From the NCBI GenBank assembly GCA_032068765.1, contig DAMBHY010000009.1:27339-91338 (forward strand): a stretch of 64,000 nt of DNA. Reading direction: 5' to 3'. The DNA is from DAMBHY01 sp032068765 (GTDB lineage Bacteria > Bacteroidota > Bacteroidia > Bacteroidales > Dysgonomonadaceae). The position numbers and the translations under genes were made by a program. Each line of letters opens with the position of its first letter. Within the stretch, counting starts at the first letter, position 1. Below the pieces are notes generated by a model. The model had not been told where the DNA came from, did not search any database, and saw nothing but the letters and a program-made list of their open reading frames with translations. Below, one piece after another: positions 26,386 to 35,689 of this stretch.

Positions 26386-28248
26386 CTATCTAGTTACACT
26401 AAGTTTTACCAACTTCCCATCCATAGTCGAAATATACAGATTATCGGCATTATCGGGAAGAATCATATTTACCAAACCATAAGACACTCGGTATTTCCAA
26501 AGAAATTTTCCATCCGCTGCGCAGTATGCATACACGAAACCTTTGTCTGTTGGGGCGTATATAACTCCATTTTTTTCTACCACTGGCGTTGGAGCCAGTT
26601 CATAACCCATATCTTCTCCCGTAGAAATCCATTTCACTGAACGTTCAGGAACAGTAGCGTCCACAGCAAGTATTTTGCCGTCCATGGTTTTGGCATAAAC
26701 TGTGCGTCCATCTTCTGACACTCCTACAGATTCTCGCACACGATTTTGCGGGTCGTTGTATCGCCAGACGGTTTCTCCCATTTTTTCATCCAACACTGTC
26801 ATAAATCTGTCGGGCGATGCCAAATAAATTCTGCCGAAAGTAATAATAGGCTGTACCTGCGCAGGTGAAAGCATGCGATTGGTATTTCCTGAATTCCATA
26901 TCCATCTCGGAGTTCCCGTCTTGGTATTTAATGCATAGAACTCATTGCCCCAACTACCGAAATAAACGTAATCACCCACCACCTTTGGGCGTGTAACCAC
27001 AAAATTCTTCACGCTGTCAAAAGTCCACACCAGTTTTCCTGTATTCGTATCCCATGCACGGCAAGAGCCATCACCTCCAGCGACGATGACTTTGTCATCG
27101 GTACACACAGGCGACGAAACAATCGGCTTTTGAGTAGCGAAAACAAACTTTTTTCTGCCGTTTTTCAGGTTCAGTCCATATACATTGCCGTCGGATGAAG
27201 AGCACCAAACAGTTTTATTTGAAACAGAAGGCGTGCTGTATATTTTGCCATTTGTTTTGTACGTCCATATATTCTTCCCAGTGCACACATCCACAGCTTT
27301 GATTGCTCCCGAAGTATTAGTGTAAACGAGTTTGTTGTCTTGCAGATACATTCCCGCGCCAATATCGCTAGGTTCGGTAACTGACCAAATGAGTTTCACA
27401 TTCTTGTTATTATCGTTCATGGAAAAATCAGGTTGCGAAGTAGTAAACAATGTTTTACAAGGTTTATTTATCGGGAAAGAACTCCACGCGTCTTTCGCAG
27501 AACTCCCATCCGATATTTTTTTCTGAATACGAATGCTGTCATTAACTACATTCACTATCGTATATCCGCCAAAATCCGCTTTTCCGCGAAGATTAGAACG
27601 ACAAATAGCCGTATTTATTCCTTCCACTTCCAATTTACGATTATCGTGCCAATGACCCGCAAGCATAAGTTTCACATTATGCTGATGTAAAACATTTAAT
27701 ACCTCAAAAGCATTGTTTAAACCTTCGTGTAAAGGGTAGTGATTGACAAAAATTACAGGTTTGTCTTTGCTTAACTTTCTCATTTCCGTCAGAAAAAACT
27801 CTACATTTTCCTTCGGAATCTGCCCAGGTCCCATCCGCATATTCGGTCCCGATGCCATCCCAATAAAATGATAACCGTTAAAGTCAAAACTGAATGTTTC
27901 GCTGCCAAAGATTTTCAAAAAATCATTATTGCCGCTTTCCGACCAATTGGAATCATGGTTTCCGGGAATGACATAAAAAGGAATGGTCAGTTTGTCCAAG
28001 ATATTTTTAGCGTTAGTCAATTCTTCGTGCGCACCGAATTCGGTAACATCTCCAGAAACAATTGCAAAAGAAATATCTTTCTGACTATTGATATCTTTCA
28101 CCGTGCGCTCCAAATCTTCGTTGGATGTAGTATTGCCGATATGCGTATCCGTGATAAGTACGAATTTGAAATTCTTAGTTGGTGCTTGCGCAAAAAATAA
28201 AGAAACAGATAGGCAAACAAGTAATGAAAATAATATAAATCGTTTCAT
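26386..28248 (-). CDS. Exported metallophosphoesterase fused to a PQQ-type beta-propeller
   Basis: 620 residues. A signal peptide occupies residues 1-20 (LFSLLVCLSVSLFFAQA). The calcineurin-type phosphoesterase domain has all metal motifs: DTHIG, GDVTEFG, GNHDSNW, NHYPLHEG and AGHWHDN, within residues about 33-200. From about residue 290 to the end, repeated W-containing blades (GKNIWTYKTNGKIYSTPSV, GKLVWTFDSVK, GETVWRYND, GKFLWKYR) form a PQQ/BamB-like propeller. It probably hydrolyses a phosphoester in the periplasm, with the propeller as a binding platform. Two bases separate it from the upstream esterase, so they form an operon. Confidence 0.88.
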   Translation of the reverse strand: MKRFILFSLLVCLSVSLFFAQAPTKNFKFVLITDTHIGNTTSNEDLERTVKDINSQKDISFAIVSGDVTEFGAHEELTNAKNILDKLTIPFYVIPGNHDSNWSESGNNDFLKIFGSETFSFDFNGYHFIGMASGPNMRMGPGQIPKENVEFFLTEMRKLSKDKPVIFVNHYPLHEGLNNAFEVLNVLHQHNVKLMLAGHWHDNRKLEVEGINTAICRSNLRGKADFGGYTIVNVVNDSIRIQKKISDGSSAKDAWSSFPINKPCKTLFTTSQPDFSMNDNNKNVKLIWSVTEPSDIGAGMYLQDNKLVYTNTSGAIKAVDVCTGKNIWTYKTNGKIYSTPSVSNKTVWCSSSDGNVYGLNLKNGRKKFVFATQKPIVSSPVCTDDKVIVAGGDGSCRAWDTNTGKLVWTFDSVKNFVVTRPKVVGDYVYFGSWGNEFYALNTKTGTPRWIWNSGNTNRMLSPAQVQPIITFGRIYLASPDRFMTVLDEKMGETVWRYNDPQNRVRESVGVSEDGRTVYAKTMDGKILAVDATVPERSVKWISTGEDMGYELAPTPVVEKNGVIYAPTDKGFVYAYCAADGKFLWKYRVSYGLVNMILPDNADNLYISTMDGKLVKLSVTR

Positions 28249-28250
28249 AA

Positions 28251-29060
28251 TTATTTAGGATGGTTGGTTTTGAAATATTCATGGAAAAACAATGCCTGAT
28301 ATTTCACGGCATTCTTCCAATATGGCCAGTTATGAGCGCCAGGGCGTGAAATGTAATCGTGTGGAATATTGCGATAGAGCAATTCTTCGTGCAGTTTTTG
28401 ATTGACGCGGTAGAAAAAATCTTCCGTGCCGCAATCAATAATTATTTTCAATCCGTTGGGACGCAGCAGATGCAGATTTCCCATCACGCTGTATGACTGC
28501 CAACGGTTGGGATGCTGGCTTTGGGGGCCCAATAGTTTGCTCATTTCCCAACTATCGGGAAAAGGCGTGATATCCACTCCCCCGCTCATACTTCCGCACG
28601 CGCCGAAAACATCCTGATGCCGCATGGCAATGAAGAGTGCGCCGTGTCCTCCCATGCTCAAGCCCGTGATAAAGCGTGCGCTGCGGTCATTGAGCGTGGA
28701 ATATTTAGTATCAACGTAATCGATAAGTTCTTTGGCAACAAACGTTTCATATTGCGAAGCGGGGTCTTCGGGACTGTCCCAATACCAACTGTTCGCACCA
28801 TCAGGACAAACCACCATCATCTGATAATCGTCCGCAATTTCTTTCACTTCATCCGTCTTTCCCCAGTTCTGATAGTTGCCGCTATAGCCGTGAAGAAGAT
28901 ACAGCACGGGCATTTTTCCTTTCGACTGATTTGGCTGAATGACTACCGCTTTTATACTTTTCTTCATTGATGTGCTATAGACCTGTATGGTATCTACTTT
29001 GGCGGCGTGGCAGAGAATTGCGACGCTGATAAAGAGGGATGATAAGACGGATTTTTTCAT
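28251..29060 (-). CDS. Secreted esterase (alpha/beta hydrolase, esterase D/feruloyl esterase family)
   Basis: 269 residues. A signal peptide at residues 1-19 (SSLFISVAILCHAA) is followed by an alpha/beta hydrolase fold: LLHGYSGNYQNW oxyanion region, nucleophile GLSMGGHGA (Ser near 145), acid residue near IIIDCGTEDFF and the catalytic His in PGAHNWPYW. The family hydrolyses short acyl esters, including S-formylglutathione, tributyrin and feruloyl esters; the substrate here is not determined. It is first in an operon with the phosphoesterase/propeller gene, so both act outside the cytoplasm. A TATCTTTG -7 element lies upstream. Confidence 0.88.
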   Translation of the reverse strand: MKKSVLSSLFISVAILCHAAKVDTIQVYSTSMKKSIKAVVIQPNQSKGKMPVLYLLHGYSGNYQNWGKTDEVKEIADDYQMMVVCPDGANSWYWDSPEDPASQYETFVAKELIDYVDTKYSTLNDRSARFITGLSMGGHGALFIAMRHQDVFGACGSMSGGVDITPFPDSWEMSKLLGPQSQHPNRWQSYSVMGNLHLLRPNGLKIIIDCGTEDFFYRVNQKLHEELLYRNIPHDYISRPGAHNWPYWKNAVKYQALFFHEYFKTNHPK

Positions 29061-29531
29061 TAATGAGAATATTTTTGTTCAAAGATAGTTATGAAAGGCA
29101 AAAAGAGAAAGGATTCATGATGAAAGATAAGCTCCGTAACACAAAATGATAGGGCTTTTCCGATAAAATTACTTTGAATAAAGAGGTCTAACTAAATTGG
29201 CTAAACTCTAGTATGTGAGAGTTTACACATTCTCCTGTTTTTACAGAAAATATATAAAAAAAACTAATCCAAAAAGTAAACGATTATATTTAACAAAATT
29301 AAAAAATAATAATAGCGCAAAATATGATATGAACTGGGAAAGAGAAAGTATATATGTTACGGAGTCTATCACTAATCCGAAATATCAAAAGTTAAACTCC
29401 AGATACCATTACAAAATCAAAATCCCAAATAATAAGTTCTAACTACTAATTTGTAAATCGTAAAATAGTAAATTTCAAAAACTAATTTCTATAAGTCAAC
29501 GTTATACAATAAACTTCAAAAATATTTTATT
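29061..29531. other. Intergenic region with -7 element for the esterase operon
   Basis: On the minus strand, TATCTTTG (29080-29087) matches the Bacteroides -7 box, 20 bp before the esterase start. The rest is AT-rich with no clear gene. A 75-codon open frame at 29215-29442 lacks family resemblance and was not accepted. Confidence 0.5.
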
Positions 29532-29864
29532 ATGGAAATTAAGAATGAACTCAACGGCAATAAAGGGGCTTTCATTCTGAAGAATGAAGGACAAAGAATC
29601 GGTGAACTGGAATATTCTATCACCAACAACGTGATCAATGCCTACCACACAGGTGTTATAAGCGAATACGAAGGACAAGGTCTGGCGGGAAAACTTTTTG
29701 ATGAGCTAGTGAAATTTGCTCGTGAAAAAGGTTATCAAATCATACCATCTTGCTCGTATATTGACGCAAAATTTAAACGCAACGCCCAGGAATATGCAGA
29801 CTTGTGGTATCACCGCGAAGACGAACCATTAGGAAATGCCTGTTGCATTAAACCACAATTCTAA
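29532..29864 (+). CDS. Small GNAT-type N-acetyltransferase (YjdJ/Gtn-like)
   Basis: 110 residues matching the compact GNAT family (N-acetyltransferase domain PF14542). The core is RIGELEYSI, the strand with VISEYEGQGLAGKLFDELV giving the acetyl-CoA pyrophosphate-binding Q/GxGxA/G turn, then KFAREKGYQIIPSCSY. Substrate unknown. It lies 20 bp before the DUF4126 gene and likely shares its transcript. Confidence 0.85.
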   Translation: MEIKNELNGNKGAFILKNEGQRIGELEYSITNNVINAYHTGVISEYEGQGLAGKLFDELVKFAREKGYQIIPSCSYIDAKFKRNAQEYADLWYHREDEPLGNACCIKPQF

Positions 29865-29884
29865 AAATTTCAAAACAGTTTGCA

Positions 29885-30466
29885 ATGAATATTGAAACGA
29901 TAAGTGCTATCGCATTGGGTATCGGACTAAGCGCCAGTACAGGATTTCGGGTATTCATACCGCTGCTGGTGGCAGGCATCGCCAATTATACAGGCATCCT
30001 GCAGTTAAGTGAAAGTTTTTTGTGGATGGGAAGTATTCCTGCCATTATCAGTTTTGGTGTGGCCTCTGTTGTGGAAGTGCTTGCATATTACATCCCTTTT
30101 GTGGACAATCTGCTTGATACCATTGCCACACCATTATCAGTAGTTGCTGGTACACTATTAATGACATCCGTTTTTCCCGCAGAAAGTGAATGGATGAAAT
30201 GGATTGCAGGAGTTTTGGTAGGAGGTGGTGCTGCAGCTATTATACAATCAGGAAGTGCACTAACAAGGCTTTTCAGTTCTGGAGTTACTGGCGGAATAAG
30301 CAACCCGCTTATCTCAACAGGAGAAGGAGTTGCCGCCACTGGTTTTTCAATTCTATCACTTTTTATCCCAATAATTACTGCAATCATTGTTTTGGTAATT
30401 ATTTTTTTAATCTTTGGATATGGCGCTAAAAGGATTTTCAAAAAGAAATCTACAGAAAATAAATAA
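29885..30466 (+). CDS. DUF4126 membrane protein
   Basis: 193 residues with about five hydrophobic segments. The N-terminus ISAIALGIGLSASTGFRVF is characteristic of DUF4126. The chain is rich in glycine and ends in a basic tail (KRIFKKKSTENK) placing the C-terminus in the cytoplasm. Function is unknown. It sits between an acetyltransferase and a lipocalin gene with short gaps, so the three may be one operon. Confidence 0.82.
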   Translation: MNIETISAIALGIGLSASTGFRVFIPLLVAGIANYTGILQLSESFLWMGSIPAIISFGVASVVEVLAYYIPFVDNLLDTIATPLSVVAGTLLMTSVFPAESEWMKWIAGVLVGGGAAAIIQSGSALTRLFSSGVTGGISNPLISTGEGVAATGFSILSLFIPIITAIIVLVIIFLIFGYGAKRIFKKKSTENK

Positions 30467-30479
30467 TATAAAAATAACT

Positions 30480-31022
30480 ATGAATAAAAAATCAATATTA
30501 ACCCTTACAGGAATTGCAGCACTTGCTAGTTCCCTTTTCTTATTTAATTCTTGTGTTTCGATTCCGAAAGGTGCGCAGGCAGTAACAAATTTTAATGCTG
30601 ATAAATATCTAGGTAAATGGTATGAAATTGCGCGTATGGATTTTCGTTTTGAAAAAAACATGGACAATACCACAGCGCAATATTCGAAGAACGATGACGG
30701 TAGTATAAAAGTTGTAAACAGAGGATTTAAATATACCTCTAACGAATGGAAAGAAGCTGTTGGTAAAGCTAAGTTCGTGGAATCGGCAGATGTTGCTCGT
30801 TTGAAAGTCTCATTCTTCGGTCCTTTTTATGCAGGATATAACGTGGTGGAATTAGATGAAGATTATAAATATGCATTGGTAATTGGTAATAATCCCGGCT
30901 ATTGTTGGATTCTTGCACGAACAAAAACTATTCCCGAAGATATTAAAATAAAATATCTGGAAACTGCCAAGAGAATTGGTGTAGAAACCGAAAAGTTGAT
31001 TTGGCCAAAGCACGATAAATAA
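30480..31022 (+). CDS. blc: Outer-membrane lipocalin (Blc-like lipoprotein)
   Basis: About 180 residues from ATG at 30480. A longer frame from 30414 would overlap the previous gene and place 22 residues before a good signal peptide. The lipoprotein signal ends LFLFNSC. The lipocalin motif DKYLGKWYEIARMDFRFEK is diagnostic, and further family blocks are SFFGPFYAGYNVVEL and YCWILARTK. Bacterial lipocalins bind lipids or lysophospholipids at the envelope and are often stress-induced. Confidence 0.92.
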   Translation: MNKKSILTLTGIAALASSLFLFNSCVSIPKGAQAVTNFNADKYLGKWYEIARMDFRFEKNMDNTTAQYSKNDDGSIKVVNRGFKYTSNEWKEAVGKAKFVESADVARLKVSFFGPFYAGYNVVELDEDYKYALVIGNNPGYCWILARTKTIPEDIKIKYLETAKRIGVETEKLIWPKHDK

Positions 31023-31652
31023 ATATTCAGATAATCAAACTTTTACATTTTTTAAATATAGCCCCTTATTCATAATAATATAGGGGCTAAATTATATTTG
31101 TCATTTATTCTTTCAAATTCTAGATAATACTTCATAATTAGCTTCGTACTCATTTTCTGTTATCAACCCACTTTCGAAATATTAGCATCTTTTCAAAAGT
31201 CGCTGTTATTTCATCATTCTTGCCATAAGTATTCCGCTTCAGACGATTCGATGCTACTCGTTTTATTTTTTTAGACAAATGCTTCGGATAAACAATTTTC
31301 ATCCAAATCCACATCCACACTAACCTCATCTTAGATTTCCAAGGTAATTATTTTTGACAGAATTTGTTCAGATTGCGTTTTATAAAAAACCTTCTATGCC
31401 TCTTTTGAAATAGTGTGAATTATTCGTTCCCTGCACATTGGAATGTAATGAAGGGAATTTTTATCATCAGATGCGTAAACTGCCGTAAATCAATTTTTAG
31501 CTGAGATTCTAAACAATATAAAAAAAATGTACAACAAACATATATTAGGATATATAACATTTTTACGTTTGACAAAAAAATTGTAAATTTGCGACACAGA
31601 ATAACTTCATTCTGATATATTTTAGGTTATTATCATATAATTCGCATACAAA
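31023..31652. other. 630-bp intergenic region with promoter; no supported gene
   Basis: AT-rich and largely without coding signal. On the minus strand 31150-31329 there is a 59-codon frame with many basic residues (KHLSKKIKRVASNRLKRN), which could be the remnant of a lost gene; I do not recognise it. The end of the region contains the pfp promoter. Confidence 0.5.
31584..31591 (+). promoter_or_regulatory. -7 promoter element for pfp
   Basis: TAAATTTG matches TAnnTTTG exactly. Nineteen bases upstream is TTTT, a weak -33. It lies 61 bp before the pfp start, leaving an untranslated leader of about 55 nt. Confidence 0.55.
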
Positions 31653-33302
31653 ATGAGTAAAAGCGCTTTACAAATTGCAAGAGCATCGTATGCTCCGAAG
31701 GTGCCCCAAGTGTTAAAAGGAAACATTACATTGAAAGAAGGGTTGGCAACACAATCAGTTAAAGACCAAGAAGAAATCAAGTCATTATTCCCCTATACTT
31801 ACGGCTTGCCCGAAATTTCTTTCCAATCAAGCGATACAAATAGCAAATCTTCTAAACCTATCAATGCGGGCGTTATCCTTTCCGGCGGACAAGCTCCAGG
31901 CGGGCATAACGTTATTGCAGGTATTTTTGACGGTATCAAACGCCTTCATCCTGATAGCAGACTTTACGGATTTATTATGGGTGCTTCAGGTTTGGTAGAT
32001 CACAACTATAAAGAACTAACCGGTGAAATCATCGATGAATATCGCAATACTGGCGGTTTTGACATCATTGGTTCAGGAAGAACTAAACTCGAAACAAAAG
32101 AACAGTTCGACAAAGGTCTTGAAATTCTGAAAGAACTAGATATCACAGCATTGATTATCATTGGGGGCGACGATTCCAATACCAACGCATGCGTTTTGGC
32201 GGAATATTATCGTGCTATCAATTCAGGCGTAAGCGTCATTGGTTGTCCAAAAACTATTGACGGAGACTTAAAGAACGAATTCATTGAAACGTCTTTCGGT
32301 TTCGACACTGCTTGTAAAGTATATTCAGAACTTATCGGCAACATTGAAAGAGACTGTAATTCAGCCAAAAAATATTGGCACTTTATCAAAGTGATGGGAC
32401 GATCGGCTTCCCATATCGCTTTAGAATGTGCATTGCAAACACATCCTAACATTTGTATCATCTCCGAAGAAGTGGAGCAACATGATTTGTCTTTGGAAGA
32501 TATCATCGAAAAAATTGCGGAGGTGGTTGCAAAACGAGCAGCAAAAGGTATGAACTATGGTACCATTATCATTCCTGAAGGTCTTATCGAATTTATTCCA
32601 TCCGTAAAATTACTTATTGGTGAATTGAACGATTTCCTTGCCAAGAACATGGAAGCCATCGGACATGAAAATGACCATCACGAAATGATTGTCAAAAACC
32701 TGTCACCAAATAACTCACGCATGTTCTCCAAACTTCCAAAGAAGGTGGCAAAACAATTGGCAATGGACCGCGACCCACACGGAAACGTACAAGTATCCAT
32801 GATTCAAACAGAAGAATTGCTTGCGCAAATGGTTGCAAACAAATTGGACGAATGGGCAAAAGAAGGAAAATACAACGGCAAATTCTCTACAATTCAACAC
32901 TTTTTCGGTTACGAAGGTCGTTGTGCCGCTCCTTCTAATTACGATACAGACTACTGTTACGCTTTAGGTTATACAGCTTCTATTCTTGCCGGTAATGAAA
33001 AGACCGGTTATATGGCTTCTGTCCGCAATACTACAGCCCCTGCGGCTAAATGGCAGGCGGGCGGTATTCCTATCACGATGATGATGAATATGGAAAGACG
33101 CCACGGTGAAATGAAACCGGTTATACAAAAAGCTTTGGTTGATTTGAACGGCGCACCATTCCAATATTTGAAAGAACATCGTGAAAAATGGGCTATCGAA
33201 ACAGACTATGTTTTCCCTGGTCCTATTCAATTCTACGGTCCATCAGAAGTATGTGATCAGCCAAGTTTCACACTTAAACTTGAAAAGAACGGTCAGCTTT
33301 AA
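31653..33302 (+). CDS. pfp: Diphosphate--fructose-6-phosphate 1-phosphotransferase
   Basis: 549 residues, the long PPi-dependent phosphofructokinase. It interconverts fructose 6-phosphate and fructose 1,6-bisphosphate with pyrophosphate in cytoplasmic glycolysis. Motifs: GGQAPGGHNVIAG near residue 75 and the catalytic GGDDSNTNA region, where Asp in place of Gly favours PPi over ATP. The PKTIDGDLKN active-site loop and the MGRSAS block follow. Length agrees with the plant-beta-like long group common in Bacteroidales. A strong bidirectional terminator follows. Confidence 0.95.
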   Translation: MSKSALQIARASYAPKVPQVLKGNITLKEGLATQSVKDQEEIKSLFPYTYGLPEISFQSSDTNSKSSKPINAGVILSGGQAPGGHNVIAGIFDGIKRLHPDSRLYGFIMGASGLVDHNYKELTGEIIDEYRNTGGFDIIGSGRTKLETKEQFDKGLEILKELDITALIIIGGDDSNTNACVLAEYYRAINSGVSVIGCPKTIDGDLKNEFIETSFGFDTACKVYSELIGNIERDCNSAKKYWHFIKVMGRSASHIALECALQTHPNICIISEEVEQHDLSLEDIIEKIAEVVAKRAAKGMNYGTIIIPEGLIEFIPSVKLLIGELNDFLAKNMEAIGHENDHHEMIVKNLSPNNSRMFSKLPKKVAKQLAMDRDPHGNVQVSMIQTEELLAQMVANKLDEWAKEGKYNGKFSTIQHFFGYEGRCAAPSNYDTDYCYALGYTASILAGNEKTGYMASVRNTTAPAAKWQAGGIPITMMMNMERRHGEMKPVIQKALVDLNGAPFQYLKEHREKWAIETDYVFPGPIQFYGPSEVCDQPSFTLKLEKNGQL

Positions 33303-33319
33303 CAACTTTGAAGTACTAT

Positions 33320-33362
33320 TATACAAAAAAGAGGAAAGCGCTACTTTCCTCTTTTTTGTATA
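33320..33362. terminator. Bidirectional terminator between pfp and galE
   Basis: A nearly perfect 19-bp stem (core AAAGAGGAAAG / CTTTCCTCTTT) with the five-base loop CGCTA and runs of A before and T after. It serves pfp on the plus strand and galE on the minus strand, both of which end within 20 bp. Confidence 0.9.
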
Positions 33363-33372
33363 TTGTCGAGAA

Positions 33373-34407
33373 TTACATGATTCCTTTTTCTCTCAGTTTC
33401 TTTTGCCAATTCCATGCTGAAAGCATGGTATCCTCGATTGTTTCTTTGGCAGCCCATCCCAAAACATTGTTGGCTCTTTCTGGTTCTGCCCAAATTTGTT
33501 CGATATCGCCTTCTCGGCGTCCAACAATTTTATAATTCAGTTTGTCACCAGAAACTTTTTCAAAAACATTTATCAATTCAAGAACTGATACACCATTGCC
33601 TGTTCCAAGATTAAATATTTCTATTTTTTCTTCAGATTTATCGTTGAGCATTCTTTCTACTGCAATGACATGTGCTTTTGCCAGATCCACCACATTGATA
33701 AAGTCACGGATGCATGAACCATCAGAAGTTGAATAATCGTTGCCAAACACGCTCAATTGTTCGCGAACTCCAATTCCTGTTTGAGTAATGTATGGCACAA
33801 GGTTCTGAGGAACACCGATAGGAAGTTCGCCGATTTCTGCTGAAGGATGCGCGCCAATCGGATTGAAATAGCGCAGAATGATACTTTTTATATTCGCGCC
33901 GGAATGCACATAATCATGAATAATCTCTTCGTTAATTTGTTTAGTATTCCCGTAAGGTGAAGTCGCGGGCTTGATAGGCGCATTTTCATCAATAGGATTG
34001 TTGTCAGGTTCTCCGTACACAGTACATGAGGATGAAAAGACAATACCTTTGACATTGTATTCAGGCATCAATTCGAGTAAATTTATCAATGATACCAGAT
34101 TGTTTCGGTAATACATCAATGGTTTTTGTACGGATTCCCCCACCGCTTTGCTTGCAGCAAAATGTATGATTCCTCCAATTTCAGTATATTTTTCGAAAAC
34201 ATTACGCAAAGCGTTCATATTAGTGCAATCCATTTTCTCGAAAGTTGGACGAATGCCTGTAATTTTCGTAATTCCATCTAAAACATTTTCGTTTGAGTTG
34301 GAAAGATTATCAACAATAATCACCTCATATCCTGCTTGTTGTAATTCAACTACAGTGTGTGAACCGATATATCCAGTACCTCCGGTAACCAAAATCTTTG
34401 ATGCCAT
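33373..34407 (-). CDS. galE: UDP-glucose 4-epimerase
   Basis: 344 residues, extended short-chain dehydrogenase fold. The NAD-binding motif GGTGYIGSH lies at residues 8-16, the catalytic Ser/Thr in SSSCTVYGEP, and the YxxxK pair in SPYGNTKQINEE near residue 150. The substrate loop has LRYFNPIGAHPS. It converts UDP-galactose to UDP-glucose for sugar use and envelope glycans. A minus-strand TATTTTTG -7 box at 34440-34447 lies 32 bp upstream. Confidence 0.95.
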   Translation of the reverse strand: MASKILVTGGTGYIGSHTVVELQQAGYEVIIVDNLSNSNENVLDGITKITGIRPTFEKMDCTNMNALRNVFEKYTEIGGIIHFAASKAVGESVQKPLMYYRNNLVSLINLLELMPEYNVKGIVFSSSCTVYGEPDNNPIDENAPIKPATSPYGNTKQINEEIIHDYVHSGANIKSIILRYFNPIGAHPSAEIGELPIGVPQNLVPYITQTGIGVREQLSVFGNDYSTSDGSCIRDFINVVDLAKAHVIAVERMLNDKSEEKIEIFNLGTGNGVSVLELINVFEKVSGDKLNYKIVGRREGDIEQIWAEPERANNVLGWAAKETIEDTMLSAWNWQKKLREKGIM

Positions 34408-34439
34408 AAATTAATTAGTTATTGATATTTCTTTTAATA

Positions 34440-34447
34440 CAAAAATA
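34440..34447 (-). promoter_or_regulatory. -7 promoter element for galE
   Basis: On the minus strand TATTTTTG matches TAnnTTTG, about 32 bp before the galE start. No good TTTG box was found at the -33 position. The remainder of the 34408-34735 gap shows no coding signal. Confidence 0.4.
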
Positions 34448-34735
34448 CAATAAAACGCACGAATAAAGCTCACAATTGCAAGATTATAATGAAAATGGAC
34501 CATTTTTGTGAAAAATTTAAAATTTATCCCATAACCGAACTGCTAAAAAAAGCCACACTGTTAAAACTCAAATGAAAAACTATTTCACTAAAAAAACGTT
34601 TGATGAAAATGGATGCGCAGATTCTCGCTCTTCACGTATAAGGTTTTTGAAGTGATTGATGATCTATAATGTGGCATCAAAATGGTGAAAACTGTCCGAT
34701 TATTTATAGGGTATTGGAGGTATTATGAGGATATA

Positions 34736-34768
34736 AAATGCGCTTAGATATAATATCTAAGCGCATTT
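34736..34768 (-). terminator. Terminator hairpin of the ArsR-thioredoxin operon
   Basis: A perfect 15-bp stem (AAATGCGCTTAGATA and its complement) with a TAA loop, 25 bp beyond the last stop of the minus-strand operon. A TTTTATAT stretch follows on that strand. Confidence 0.75.
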
Positions 34769-34793
34769 CAAAAATTTTATTTATCAATTAGAC

Positions 34794-35176
34794 TCAAACA
34801 AGTTTTGATATAAAAATTTCAGATTGTTGAAAAGCGGTAGTCATAACTCTCTCCACTTCACCGCCTATTTGCGAAGCAAATATTACAACGTTCATCTGAG
34901 ATATATAAGTGTTCCCATCCTCTTTTTCATAAACTGCAATTCTGCAAGGCATCATACTCGAATAAATCCGCAAATCGTCTTTCGAAAGAATTTGATAAGC
35001 CAAATTCGGATTGCATAATTCCAATACTTTGGCACCAGCAACAGTAAATCCATTTTTCTCCATGGTAGCCTGCAAATCATGCGTAAAAGTCACTTTCCAA
35101 CCTTTTCAGCAATAATGTCACTTAGTTTTGATATTGTTTCTTCGAAATTGTATCTGCTTTTATGCTCATTGAACAT
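34794..35176 (-). pseudogene. DUF302 protein gene with a frameshift
   Basis: ATG at 35174-35176 follows an AAGGAGG ribosome site and begins MFNEHKSRYNFEETISKLSD, a normal DUF302 N-terminus. After IIAEK the frame runs into TGA, while the next frame continues GWKVTFTHDLQ and the rest of the domain (YQILSKDDLRIYSSMMPCRI) to 34794. One missing A in the run near 35107 explains it. Either the gene is broken or the assembly has a homopolymer error. A shorter product from GTG at 35091-35093 would lack the first strand. DUF302 proteins often accompany sulfur or redox genes, as here. Confidence 0.75.
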
Positions 35177-35194
35177 GTTGTGTATATTACCTCC

Positions 35195-35689
35195 TTATTG
35201 CTTTTTTAGTAAAACTTCTTCGATTGCTTTTTTTAAAGCATCTTTAGCAAGTGCACCTTGTGCCATTTGAGGTTCTTCACCTATCGGGCAGAAAAGGATT
35301 GTAGGAATACTGCGGATGCCGAATTCAGTTGAAAGTTGTTGTTCTTCTTCCGTATTTACTTTATAAATGTAGATCTGGCCATCATATTCTTTCGCCAGTT
35401 CTTCCAAAATTGGAGCTATCATTTTACAAGGTCCACACCAGTCAGCATAAAAATCAACGATACACGGTTTATCACCAAGATATTCCCACTTTTGTGGATT
35501 TTGTTCGAAATTAGCAACTTTTTTAAGAAATTCTGCTCGTGTTAAATGTATTGTTCCCATTTTTTTTGTCTCCTTTGAAGAGTTGTTTTGATCTTTTATT
35601 TCGTTTATACTTTTCTCTTTAGGATTATTGCAAGCTATTGCAACAACTCCTAAAAGAGCTATGAATAATATTTTAAAAAGTTTTTTCAT
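35195..35689 (-). CDS. Thioredoxin-family lipoprotein
   Basis: 164 residues. The lipoprotein signal ends LGVVAIACNN (Cys20), so the protein is envelope-attached. The thioredoxin domain covers residues 60-160 with the redox motif ADWCGPCKMIAP and the cis-proline in IRSIPTILF. A linker of about 30 polar residues separates anchor and domain. A second in-frame methionine (MGTIHLTRAEF) could give a cytoplasmic form. It overlaps the DUF6132 gene by 17 bp and probably supplies reducing equivalents in this small redox operon. Confidence 0.9.
   Translation of the reverse strand: MKKLFKILFIALLGVVAIACNNPKEKSINEIKDQNNSSKETKKMGTIHLTRAEFLKKVANFEQNPQKWEYLGDKPCIVDFYADWCGPCKMIAPILEELAKEYDGQIYIYKVNTEEEQQLSTEFGIRSIPTILFCPIGEEPQMAQGALAKDALKKAIEEVLLKKQ

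Noticed and set aside
29215..29442. Small gene of 75 codons
   Set aside because: Low-complexity AT-rich sequence, no family resemblance, and no convincing ribosome binding site.
31150..31329. Small basic protein of 59 codons on the minus strand
   Set aside because: No recognisable family and no promoter; noted only as a possible remnant.
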